Assembly: GCA_003647375.1 (NCBI GenBank)
Contig: QMMS01000092.1
Location: forward strand, 1-14,125
Reading direction: 5' to 3'
Origin: Deltaproteobacteria bacterium
GTDB taxonomy: Bacteria > Desulfobacterota > Desulfobacteria > Desulfobacterales > B30-G6
Length of the DNA stretch: 14,125 nt
In this document: piece by piece, positions 1-7,131 of the stretch
Position numbering within the stretch: position 1 is the stretch's first letter
Layout: each line of letters begins with the position of its first letter
The notes under the pieces: model-generated
Told to the model about the DNA's origin: nothing
Database searches by the model: none
Seen by the model: the letters and a program-made list of their open reading frames with translations, nothing else
Position numbers and translations under genes: made by a program

Positions 1-1
1 A

Positions 2-61
2 CTCTATTGCCAACGGTGTCGCATGACATATGACCCGCACGACAAAAAGATCGTTAAATAG
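2..61 (+). CDS. Possible 3' end of a gene cut by the window edge (CxxC tail)
   Basis: Only 19 codons plus a TAG stop are visible, so this is tentative. The frame reads LYCQRCRMTYDPHDKKIVK, with a CxxC pair that could be half of a zinc ribbon. I do not recognise the family. The TAG stop coincides with the first bases (TAGTG) of the palindromic element at 59-205. The element may therefore supply the stop codon, and the upstream protein may be truncated by its insertion. The alternative is a chance open frame at the edge. Confidence 0.3.
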   Translation, partial: LYCQRCRMTYDPHDKKIVK

Positions 62-205
62 TGCCCATCCATAAATGGTCTTTTCACGCCCTGCCGGCGT
101 TGGGCGCCATAATTTAACTCCTCAAAATAGCACGCTATTCCTCCGGGTTAAATCCGGCGCCCGCCTTGGCAGAACGCGAAAATCCCTATTTCTGGACGGA
201 CACTA
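59..205. mobile_element. MITE-like near-palindromic element with TAGTG...CACTA ends
   Basis: The left arm (59-118) and the reverse complement of the right arm (147-205) align along their whole length with scattered mismatches and one or two single-base gaps. Shared blocks include TAGTG, TCCA, AAAT, TTTTC, CTGCC, GGGCGCC and ATTTAAC. About 28 bases separate the arms, and they contain a smaller perfect hairpin, AATAGC-ac-GCTATT (126-139). Both outer ends are TA, as expected for an element using a TA target such as an IS630/mariner-type MITE. There is no coding capacity. It could instead be a dispersed intergenic palindrome or a structured RNA or terminator. The long two-arm symmetry is seen directly; the mobile-element reading is inference. 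Confidence 0.55.
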
Positions 206-253
206 AATAATTTTTTTGATGTTTTTAAGGATGTTCTCCTGTCCGCACTATTC

Positions 254-1111
254 TCACTCTGGTGTTGCATTAAGTTGGATCAATGCATCGAATATTGGCA
301 GCCTTTGTCGGGCAAACCTGCCAATCCATTTGTCATAAATTTTAAGTATTTCTTTTGATCGATAAAGGTCGGAAATCACACGATCTGCAACAAGACGAAA
401 GTCTGAATCATTTCGCCTTACGGCAAGTGCAAAAGGCTCGAAGGTGAACACATGGGGCTTAATCACAAAGCTCATTGGGTCATGCGCTTTTAAAGCTATA
501 CCTATAAGTACGATTTGGTCAGAAGAAAAGGCATCGATTTTTTTATCTCGTAACGCATCGATGCCTTCTTTTGCTGAATTGAATAAGAGAATTTCAGCAT
601 CTGTTGATGTTTCGCTAATTAGTTTTTTTAATGCGACGACGGTCGTTGTGGCTTTCACGACGCCAATTTTCGTTCCATCAAGACCGGAAGAATCAAGAGC
701 CTTATTATCTTTTAGGGTCATTATTGAAGCGCCGGTGACAAATGTCAGTTGCGTAAAGTCAACAAGTTCACTACGGGAAAGCGTTTTAGTAGTTGAACCA
801 CATAAAATGTCAATTTTGTTATCGCCCAGCGCTTTAAATCGCTCTTCAGCTGTTACGGGAACATATTCAACCTTTACGTCCGCACCAATTTTGCTTTCAA
901 CTTCAGTTACGATATTTTTACAAAGATCAATAGAATAGCCAATCGGGTTGCCGTCCTTGTCCAAAAACGACATGGGTGGTTCAGACACACGATAGCCGAT
1001 TCTAATTTGACCGGATTTTTTAATCTGCTGAAGAGTTCCTGTGAGTTCTTGAGCTGCTAGCGGGCTTGCCAATAAAACGATCAATAAAATGATTACCAGT
1101 TTACCTCTCAT
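254..1111 (-). CDS. Periplasmic amino-acid-binding protein, SBP family 3 (GltI-like)
   Basis: A 285-aa extracellular solute-binding protein of family 3, predicted to capture an amino acid in the periplasm for an ABC importer. Residues 1-20 form a signal peptide: MRGK, then a hydrophobic core, with likely cleavage after PLAA. The family signature is seen in GYSIDLCKN, after the usual IRIGYR...PPMSF segment. The motif CGSTT followed by a DFT...FV segment resembles E. coli GltI, which suggests glutamate/aspartate or a similar ligand; specificity is inference. The start is supported by AGGAG nine bases before the ATG. No permease or ATPase gene adjoins it: the neighbour upstream on the same strand is glgP and downstream is the palindromic element. 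It is therefore an orphan binding protein, serving a transporter encoded elsewhere or a sensory role. Confidence 0.88.
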   Translation of the reverse strand: MRGKLVIILLIVLLASPLAAQELTGTLQQIKKSGQIRIGYRVSEPPMSFLDKDGNPIGYSIDLCKNIVTEVESKIGADVKVEYVPVTAEERFKALGDNKIDILCGSTTKTLSRSELVDFTQLTFVTGASIMTLKDNKALDSSGLDGTKIGVVKATTTVVALKKLISETSTDAEILLFNSAKEGIDALRDKKIDAFSSDQIVLIGIALKAHDPMSFVIKPHVFTFEPFALAVRRNDSDFRLVADRVISDLYRSKEILKIYDKWIGRFARQRLPIFDALIQLNATPE

Positions 1112-1173
1112 GTTAATTTTCTCCTTTTTTATATGTCATTTACACAGCGTATTACTTCCTATATGGTTCGTAT

Positions 1174-1195
1174 GGTGTTGTCATTTGACAACACC
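1174..1195. promoter_or_regulatory. Perfect 9-bp hairpin between glgP and the binding-protein gene
   Basis: GGTGTTGTC-attt-GACAACACC is a perfect inverted repeat with a 4-nt loop. It lies 3' of glgP and about 60 bases before the binding-protein ATG on the minus strand. No T-run follows it on the minus strand, so it is not a classic intrinsic terminator for glgP. It could be an operator, an mRNA-stabilising hairpin or a weak terminator. Confidence 0.5.
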
Positions 1196-1218
1196 CTTTC
1201 TTCAAAGGATAAATCCAA

Positions 1219-3759
1219 TCATAGTATTCCATTCTCCCGGCCCGACTTTCTGGGTGTAAAGAGGACGCCGTCTTCCGGCAGTCGCTGCCATTTCAACTCA
1301 ACAGGAAAGGGCTTTACGTCCCAAATCTTCCTGCTGTAATCCATAATTGACCGGTCAGAGGAAAACTTGCCCATCCGTGCTACATTCAAAATGGACATTC
1401 TGGTCCAGTTCTTCTTATCCTGAAAAATATTGCCTACCTGATCCTGACAGTCGATATAGGACCGATAATCGGCAAAGAGTGTGTACTGATCGTTATAGAG
1501 CAGCGAATCGACAACAGGTCGGAACAGCTCACGATCACCATGCGAGAAATGTCCAGATGCAATCAGGTCGACAGCCCCCTTGAGTTCTTCGTCACGCTGA
1601 TAATAATCCATGGGGCGGTAGCCGGATCTCTGCAATGTCATGACCTCGTCCACGTTGAGGCCGAACAGGAAGAAATTATCAGCGCCCACCTCTTCCCGAA
1701 TTTCCACATTGGCCCCGTCCAAAGTGCCGATGGTAAGCGCTCCATTCATGGAAAATTTCATGTTGCCGGTTCCCGAGGCCTCCATGCCGGCCTGTGAAAT
1801 CTGTTCGGACAGGTCGGTGATGGGATAGACGACATGGCCGATCTTGACATTGTAGTTGGGAATAAAAAGGACTTGCAGTCGGTCGCGCACGTCGGGATCG
1901 TTGTTCACCACCTGGGCAACCGAGGTGATCAACTTGATCATACGCTTTGCCATAAAGTAACTGGGCGCAGCCTTGCCGCCGAAGACAAAGAGGCGGGGCG
2001 TGATGTCCATGTCCGGATTGGCCTTGATCCGGTTATAGAGGGTGAGGATGTGGAGCACGTTGAGGTGCTGGCGTTTATACTCGTGAATCCGTTTTACCTG
2101 GACGTCGAACATGGCCGTCGGATCAACAACCAATTCCAGCTTCCTCAAAACCATGGCGACAACATCCCGCTTGTTGTCCTCCTTAACCGTGTTCCAGGCA
2201 TCTTGGAATGAAGCATCGTCGGCCAGTTTTTCCAGCTCCTTGAGATCATCGAGATGGGTAAGCCATTTTTCACCAATGGCCTCGGTGATCAGCGCGGTCA
2301 GGCGGGGGTTACTCACTGCAATCCAACGACGGGGTGTTACGCCGTTGGTAACGTTGCGGATCTTGCCCGGATACATGTGATTGAAATCGGCCAGGGTGTG
2401 TTTGCGCAACAGCTCAGTGTGCATGGCCGCAACGCCGTTAATGACCTTGGATCCTATGCAGGCCAGGTTGGCCATCCGCACGTACCTGGAACCCGATTCG
2501 TCAATGATGGACATTCGATTTATCTTTTCTTCATCGCCGGGGTATTTCAGCCGTACCTCATCCAGGAAGCGACGGTTGATCTCAAGAATAATCTCCAAAT
2601 GCCTGGGAAGCAGGATGCCGAACAAATCGATCTGCCACTTTTCCATGGCCTCGGGCAGCAGGGTGTGGTTGGTGTAGCACAGGGTCTTGCAGGTAATATC
2701 CCAGGCCCTGTCCCAATCATAAAAATGCTTATCCATCAAGAGGCGCATCAGCTCCGGTACGGCAACGGAAGGATGAGTATCATTGAGTTGGCCCTGGAAG
2801 TCTTCAAAGAAATTATCCAGGCTGTCGTGGACAAGCAGGTGGATACGGATCATGTCCTGCAGGGAGCAGGATACGAAAAAATATTGTTGCTCCAGCCGCA
2901 GCTGTTTACCCTGGAACTGTTCATCATTGGGGTAGAGGACCTTGGTGATGGTTTCGGCATTAATTTTGTCTTCTACTGCGCCGTAGTAGTCACCGGTATT
3001 GAAGTCTTCAAAGTCAAAGGAGGCGTGCGCCTCAGCGCTCCACAGCCTGAGCAGGTTAACATTGTTGACCTTAAAGCCGGGAACAGGTGTGTCGTAGGGA
3101 ATTCCGGTGATCACCCGGGCCGGAATCCAGTGTACCCGTCTGTTGCCCTCTTCCCCATGGTACACTTCAGTGTGGCCGCCGAAACCGACATCACAGGCCA
3201 TGTCCGGTTTCTTGATCTCCCAGGGATTGCCGGGATGCAGCCAACGGTCACTGAGTTCCTTTTGCCAGCCATCAACAATCTCCTGGTCGAACATGCCGAA
3301 CTCGTAGCGGATACCATAGCCGATGGCCGGAATCTGCAGCGAGGAGAGTGAATCGAGGTAACAGGCTGCCAACCTGCCCAGACCGCCGTTACCGAGACCC
3401 GGTTCCTCTTCATGGTCGATAATCTCTTTCAGGTCCAGGCCGCTTTCCTCGGCAGCTTGAAAAAATTCATCATAAAGACCAAGGTTAACCAGGTTGTTGT
3501 GCAGGTGCGGCCCCATGAGAAATTCTGCAGAGAAGTAACAGACAATCTTGGAATCTTTTTCCAGCAACGCCTCCGCTGAGTTGACAAAGAGATGCTGCAT
3601 CCGATCCCTGAGCGTGTAGGAAACTGCAAGATAGCAATCATTCAGGCTTGCGGTCCTGGTGGTGACTCCCTGCTTGTAAAAGAGGTTGTAGGCAAAGGCT
3701 CGTTTAAGTTTGTTAATACGCTCTCGCTCTTTGCCGACTGTTTTTTTTGCAGAACTCAT
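1219..3759 (-). CDS. glgP: Glycogen phosphorylase
   Basis: An 846-aa cytoplasmic PLP enzyme (GT35) that phosphorolyses the alpha-1,4 ends of glycogen or maltodextrin to release glucose 1-phosphate. Length matches the family (about 800-850 aa). Conserved landmarks run in order: YFSAEFLMG, GLGNGGLGRLAACYLDS near residues 120-140, GIRYEFGMF, QLNDTHP, TNHTLLPEA, GVTPRRW, VKRIHEYKRQ, GGKAAPSYFMAK and the PLP site EASGTGNMKF, in which K668 is the Schiff-base lysine. The start is supported by GAGGAGG just upstream of the ATG at 3757-3759. No glycogen synthesis or debranching genes are nearby, so the gene stands alone here. It is an ordinary housekeeping gene with no sign of truncation. Confidence 0.97.
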   Translation of the reverse strand: MSSAKKTVGKERERINKLKRAFAYNLFYKQGVTTRTASLNDCYLAVSYTLRDRMQHLFVNSAEALLEKDSKIVCYFSAEFLMGPHLHNNLVNLGLYDEFFQAAEESGLDLKEIIDHEEEPGLGNGGLGRLAACYLDSLSSLQIPAIGYGIRYEFGMFDQEIVDGWQKELSDRWLHPGNPWEIKKPDMACDVGFGGHTEVYHGEEGNRRVHWIPARVITGIPYDTPVPGFKVNNVNLLRLWSAEAHASFDFEDFNTGDYYGAVEDKINAETITKVLYPNDEQFQGKQLRLEQQYFFVSCSLQDMIRIHLLVHDSLDNFFEDFQGQLNDTHPSVAVPELMRLLMDKHFYDWDRAWDITCKTLCYTNHTLLPEAMEKWQIDLFGILLPRHLEIILEINRRFLDEVRLKYPGDEEKINRMSIIDESGSRYVRMANLACIGSKVINGVAAMHTELLRKHTLADFNHMYPGKIRNVTNGVTPRRWIAVSNPRLTALITEAIGEKWLTHLDDLKELEKLADDASFQDAWNTVKEDNKRDVVAMVLRKLELVVDPTAMFDVQVKRIHEYKRQHLNVLHILTLYNRIKANPDMDITPRLFVFGGKAAPSYFMAKRMIKLITSVAQVVNNDPDVRDRLQVLFIPNYNVKIGHVVYPITDLSEQISQAGMEASGTGNMKFSMNGALTIGTLDGANVEIREEVGADNFFLFGLNVDEVMTLQRSGYRPMDYYQRDEELKGAVDLIASGHFSHGDRELFRPVVDSLLYNDQYTLFADYRSYIDCQDQVGNIFQDKKNWTRMSILNVARMGKFSSDRSIMDYSRKIWDVKPFPVELKWQRLPEDGVLFTPRKSGRENGIL

Positions 3760-3801
3760 ACAAGTCCTCCTCGTAAAACAAATAATTGCTCTTTGTTATG
3801 A

Positions 3802-3838
3802 CACCCGGAGAGAGCAGGAAATTTGTTTATACCGGGTG
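3802..3838. promoter_or_regulatory. Inverted repeat CACCCGG...CCGGGTG upstream of glgP
   Basis: Two perfect 7-bp arms (3802-3808 and 3832-3838) flank 23 bases, some 45-80 bases upstream of the glgP start in the leader or promoter region. The position would suit an operator for glgP or a weak hairpin after the GHKL gene. The long loop and lack of a T-run argue against an intrinsic terminator. I could not pick a convincing -35/-10 pair nearby. Confidence 0.3.
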
Positions 3839-3915
3839 AAAATGCTTTGATCCGAATCCGGATGCAACTATAGGGTAGTGTTAGTCGTTCAGTATTCGAA
3901 GCAACAAAGAATAGT

Positions 3916-5760
3916 TTATTTCAAGTGTTCTTCCGTATATAAGGATAGCTCGATCATCCGCTCAAGAAGTTCATCCACTTGCATTCCCGGAAAATTGTGA
4001 CGGACCAACTCTTTACAAAACAGGCGGCAAATATAACGGAGCTTGCGGCTCTTTTGTTTGCCGGCATATACAAAATCCCTGTGGCCATTATTGATAACAA
4101 TCACATTTTTTTCGATATCGAATCGTGAACGCCACATTTCACCTGGTGCCCGGCGATAAGTATATCCGGGCAGTCCTTTATTTTTCTTTCCGGATTTTGA
4201 TGATTGGTCCAAAAGTGAGTCCGTGATGGTTATCAGTGCTTCATCGGTGCAGGCGGTATCAGACTGACGAACTGTGACTTTCAAGGTGGTCAGGCAGGGT
4301 TCCGCTGGGGCAGCAAAGATGACCGATTCATTGCTGTTCTCTATAAGTTGGCCTTCTCCTTCCACTATCTCCCATAGATATTCCAGATTTTCCAAAACGA
4401 TCCTTCGCGGTCGGTCTCTGCAAACAACCCTATATTTCTTGCGTTTATCAACAGATACGACACTTGATTTTGGAGTAATTAATACGCTGAACAGGGGGCC
4501 TGCATATTCAAAAAATTGTTTTTGTCCGGTGCCGTTGTCATCTTCCGCCTGATCATTCCGGGAATTCTCTTCGTCCCGATTATTTTGTTCACGGGGACCA
4601 CCGGGCATGTGGTCGCTAGTAAATAGATTTCCCGGCTTTTTTTGAGGCTTTCCTGCATGAATGTCAAACCAGTCGTATTCCTCTTGTGGAAGTCGCAAAA
4701 ACGCTTCTTTGAGAGCACGCTGGACCCTGCGTAAAATCCGACGGCTTGACCTCTCTTCTTCGGCTTTACGCTGGTCTTCGACAATCTGCTGCAGATGACT
4801 TTCGACGGGTTCCATTGCCCGGTAAAAAGTGTCAAAACGGTCATCGCGTAATATTCCGAGACGCGTCCCCGGTGTGAGATTTAAGAACGGCGCATCCACA
4901 ATGCCTTGCAGGAACCCAGCCGCCCAAGGATCTTTTTGGAAGTGTTCGAGCTCAGTAATTGACGGTAATACCCGCGTACCGCGCCGATACAACCCGATAC
5001 GGTTTGAGACGCCCGGATCGGTGAGATAAAGCTCCAGATAGATATCGCCATGCACAGTTTTGGCCGGCTTCAGGTTATGGAGTAGTCGTCCGGTAAATTG
5101 TCGCGGGACAACAATAAGTTCTTTTCTGCCTGTACGGTCAACGACTTTTACCGTTACTTCAGCTGACTTTATCCGGTCACGAAGTTCGGACGCGAGATAT
5201 CGCTGAATCTTTTCACCCGTCAAAGACCGCAATCCAGGAAGTAGCGGATAGATCATCAGGTCTGTTCCCTTAAAGGGGAGCAATACCCGTTTCTTTGTGA
5301 CAGTAAAATCAGGCGAGTCCTTAGCCATGGTCATTTCGTAGGTTTTCCCATCAGCACTGCAACTGGTCATGCTTAGGTTATGGCCGACCGTCCAAAAACT
5401 AAGAAGACCTATACCGAATTCTCCCTGAATCCCATCCGCTCTTTCTGACTTGAACTGTCTTTTTATAGAATCACAAATATGTGTTGCCACACGACGAAAA
5501 TCGGGAAGTCCTTGTTTGTCTTTTGGAATGCCCTCACCATTATCACTGATCTTGAGGTAGAATTCTCCCTTTTTTTTCCCTCTTACAATGACGATCTGTT
5601 TTGCGCCTGCGTCAATGCTGTTTTCCACAAATTCGGCCACAGCTTTCAGGGGGTTGGCTTGAGATTTGGCGATGATGCTGATGGCATTCCAATGATCGGC
5701 GATGCGCAACTTTCCAGTACGGATACCTTTTGTTATCTTTTTACGTACGGATTTTGACAT
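3916..5760 (-). CDS. GHKL ATPase (MutL/MORC/Hsp90 fold) with Ig-like and C-terminal domains
   Basis: A 614-aa protein. The N-terminal ~200 residues are a GHKL ATPase. The N-box is EFVENSIDA (E43, N47, D50), followed by DNGEG (D73-G77) and GIQGEFGIG (110-118), the usual ATP-lid glycines. An S5-like transducer region follows, then a basic helical stretch (about 335-365) and an acidic linker. Residues ~425-515 look like an Ig-like beta-sandwich (LWEIVEGEG...LKVTV...ALITITD). The tail (~530-614) contains IVINNGHRDF and a helical end. The SD GGAG six bases before the ATG at 5758-5760 supports this start over the in-frame ATG at 5772, which contains that SD. The start overlaps the end of the upstream ATPase gene by 20 bases, so translation is probably coupled. 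Bacterial MORC-like ATPases are known from restriction-linked loci; a DNA-associated defence role here is inference. Confidence 0.8.
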   Translation of the reverse strand: MSKSVRKKITKGIRTGKLRIADHWNAISIIAKSQANPLKAVAEFVENSIDAGAKQIVIVRGKKKGEFYLKISDNGEGIPKDKQGLPDFRRVATHICDSIKRQFKSERADGIQGEFGIGLLSFWTVGHNLSMTSCSADGKTYEMTMAKDSPDFTVTKKRVLLPFKGTDLMIYPLLPGLRSLTGEKIQRYLASELRDRIKSAEVTVKVVDRTGRKELIVVPRQFTGRLLHNLKPAKTVHGDIYLELYLTDPGVSNRIGLYRRGTRVLPSITELEHFQKDPWAAGFLQGIVDAPFLNLTPGTRLGILRDDRFDTFYRAMEPVESHLQQIVEDQRKAEEERSSRRILRRVQRALKEAFLRLPQEEYDWFDIHAGKPQKKPGNLFTSDHMPGGPREQNNRDEENSRNDQAEDDNGTGQKQFFEYAGPLFSVLITPKSSVVSVDKRKKYRVVCRDRPRRIVLENLEYLWEIVEGEGQLIENSNESVIFAAPAEPCLTTLKVTVRQSDTACTDEALITITDSLLDQSSKSGKKNKGLPGYTYRRAPGEMWRSRFDIEKNVIVINNGHRDFVYAGKQKSRKLRYICRLFCKELVRHNFPGMQVDELLERMIELSLYTEEHLK

Positions 5761-6922
5761 TATTGACTCCATTTAGCCAATGGTTCGGCTTAAGTTGAAG
5801 AAGAAAATCATCAACCGGACAACAAAGAATTCCATCAACCATCAGTTTCTCTGTTCCTCGATATAACAATATCACACTCGCTTCTGGGTAATCGAGTTGA
5901 AACGTTTTAAGTGATCTAAGGCTTTTAGGGTGAATTTGTTTTGCGTTCTTAACTTCCAAAGCGTGGAAATGATGCTGTCCATACAATATGAAATCAACCT
6001 CTGCCCCTCCTCGAGACCGCCAAAAATAACAATTCACTTGATCATTCGAATAATCGCACCAGGCTTTAAGGTGCTGTAAAACCAAACCTTCCAAAGCCAT
6101 TCCCCCAATTTCATCGGAGCTGTCAAGCGGCCCCCTAGGGCGTAAATGGTAGTAAACACCGGCATCAAATAAATAAAATTTAGGCTGTGCCGTCATTGCG
6201 CGTCTCGCGCGTTTGGCAAAGACGGGAAGTTTATATCCCAATAATAGATCTTCAATAATTGATAGATGGTTTTCGACAATTTTTCGGGAAACGTGGCACT
6301 CCCTGGCTATATTACTGAGGTTTAAAATACTGCCATGAGAAAAGCTGATGGCTTCCAGAAAACGGGCAAAAGCGCCAATGTCTCTTACCAACCCCTCTTC
6401 TTTGACTTCTTCTTTCAGGTAGAGGGCAATGTAGGTTGCCAGTGTCTTGTCAGGCGATCTTGCCGAGAAGACTAAAGGAATCAGGCCGTTTCGGAGGACC
6501 GTATCTAATGAAAAGTCGGTACCTAATTCAGCAGCCATAAATGGATGGAAATGGGTTAAGAGAGCACGGCCTGCCAACAGGTTCACACTACCACGGCGTA
6601 GTTTTCGGGCACTGGAGCCGGTCATGATAAACTGATGGGTTTTATATTCTTCGATCAAACTGTGGATGCTGTCCAGCAGCGCCGGCGCCCTTTGGACTTC
6701 ATCAATAATATAGCACCTTGTGCGTGGGTTCGCTTTGACTATTTGTTTGATCCGTTCTGGGTGGGCAATATGAGCCCTAAATGTACTGTCATCCAACAAG
6801 TCTACCAGATAGGCATCCGGGAAAGTCTTTTTAAGCCAGGTAGATTTGCCTGTACCTCTTGGACCGAATATAAAGAAGCTGTCAGTAGGCGCAGCGAAAA
6901 ATCTTTCAGTATATTTTTCCAT
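5741..6922 (-). CDS. P-loop ATPase with DUF4143 C-terminus
   Basis: A 393-aa AAA-type ATPase. Walker A is FGPRGTGKST (G20-S27 region), Walker B is YIIDEVQRAP (D74, E75), and sensor 1 is MTGSSARKLRR, followed by LLAGRAL as is usual in this family. The C-terminal half fits DUF4143: a wHTH-like stretch (ISFSHGSILNLSNIARECHVSRKIV), then FYLFDAGVYYHL and a restriction-like core with GAEVDFIL and ALEVKNA. The molecular role of DUF4143 ATPases is not established. I chose the ATG at 6920-6922 because GGAG lies five bases upstream; GTG 6928 and ATG 6925 are in frame but sit too close to it. It is the first gene of a two-gene operon with the GHKL ATPase and is driven by the promoter at 6978-7005. Confidence 0.85.
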   Translation of the reverse strand: MEKYTERFFAAPTDSFFIFGPRGTGKSTWLKKTFPDAYLVDLLDDSTFRAHIAHPERIKQIVKANPRTRCYIIDEVQRAPALLDSIHSLIEEYKTHQFIMTGSSARKLRRGSVNLLAGRALLTHFHPFMAAELGTDFSLDTVLRNGLIPLVFSARSPDKTLATYIALYLKEEVKEEGLVRDIGAFARFLEAISFSHGSILNLSNIARECHVSRKIVENHLSIIEDLLLGYKLPVFAKRARRAMTAQPKFYLFDAGVYYHLRPRGPLDSSDEIGGMALEGLVLQHLKAWCDYSNDQVNCYFWRSRGGAEVDFILYGQHHFHALEVKNAKQIHPKSLRSLKTFQLDYPEASVILLYRGTEKLMVDGILCCPVDDFLLQLKPNHWLNGVNNVKIRT

Positions 6923-6977
6923 CATCACTCCATTTGATTATAAAAAAATCGACTTACAAGGTGAAAATTGCGTCACA

Positions 6978-7005
6978 ATATTAACCTTTTGGGTGAAGGT
7001 TGCAA
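6978..7005 (-). promoter_or_regulatory. Sigma70-like promoter for the DUF4143/GHKL operon, with internal inverted repeat
   Basis: Read on the minus strand: TTGCAA (-35, 7000-7005), a 16-bp spacer, then TAATAT (-10, 6978-6983), about 55 bases ahead of the start at 6922. The inverted repeat AACCTT-ttgggtg-AAGGTT (6983-7001) fills the spacer and touches both boxes, so a repressor bound there would occlude the promoter. A second TTGCAAG lies at 7024-7030, 24 bases from the first. Confidence 0.5.
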
Positions 7006-7069
7006 GTTATTTTTTGTGATGGTTTGCAAGGTTTCAAACAAAATACCAACATTCACTGTTAAAAAAACA

Positions 7070-7098
7070 TTGCCAATGAGTCAATTATAGTCTATTAT
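7070..7098 (+). promoter_or_regulatory. Sigma70-like promoter for the DUF4172-type Fic gene
   Basis: TTGCCA (7070-7075), exactly 17 bases, then TATTAT (7093-7098), placed 33 bases before the ATG at 7132. AAAGG about seven bases before that ATG serves as the ribosome binding site. It is divergent to the promoter at 6978-7005 in the same spacer. Confidence 0.6.
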
Positions 7099-7131
7099 CG
7101 CCTCAAAATATGAGCTGATAAAAGGTGTGAA

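Noticed and set aside
112..153. Integron attC-like ends (ATTTAAC...GTTAAAT)
   Set aside because: The two cores match the consensus pattern, but only 42 bases span them, shorter than known attC sites. They are simply the inner part of a longer palindrome, and no integrase or cassette array is present.
444..938. 164-codon open frame on the plus strand
   Set aside because: It is antisense to the clear solute-binding protein gene and has no SD or family motif.
2254..3351. 365-codon open frame on the plus strand
   Set aside because: It lies entirely antisense to glgP, whose protein is unmistakable. The antisense frame is open because of glgP's codon use and has no recognisable domain.
3111..3641. 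Two minus-strand open frames inside glgP (100 and 70 codons)
   Set aside because: They are out-of-phase shadows of glgP with no independent signals.
3802..3838. Intrinsic terminator for the GHKL gene
   Set aside because: The arms are 7 bp with a 23-base loop and no T-run follows, so it was kept only as a weak regulatory candidate.
5761..5772. Earlier ATG for the GHKL ATPase (four extra codons)
   Set aside because: The earlier ATG contains the GGAG that best serves the ATG at 5760, so the shorter start is favoured.
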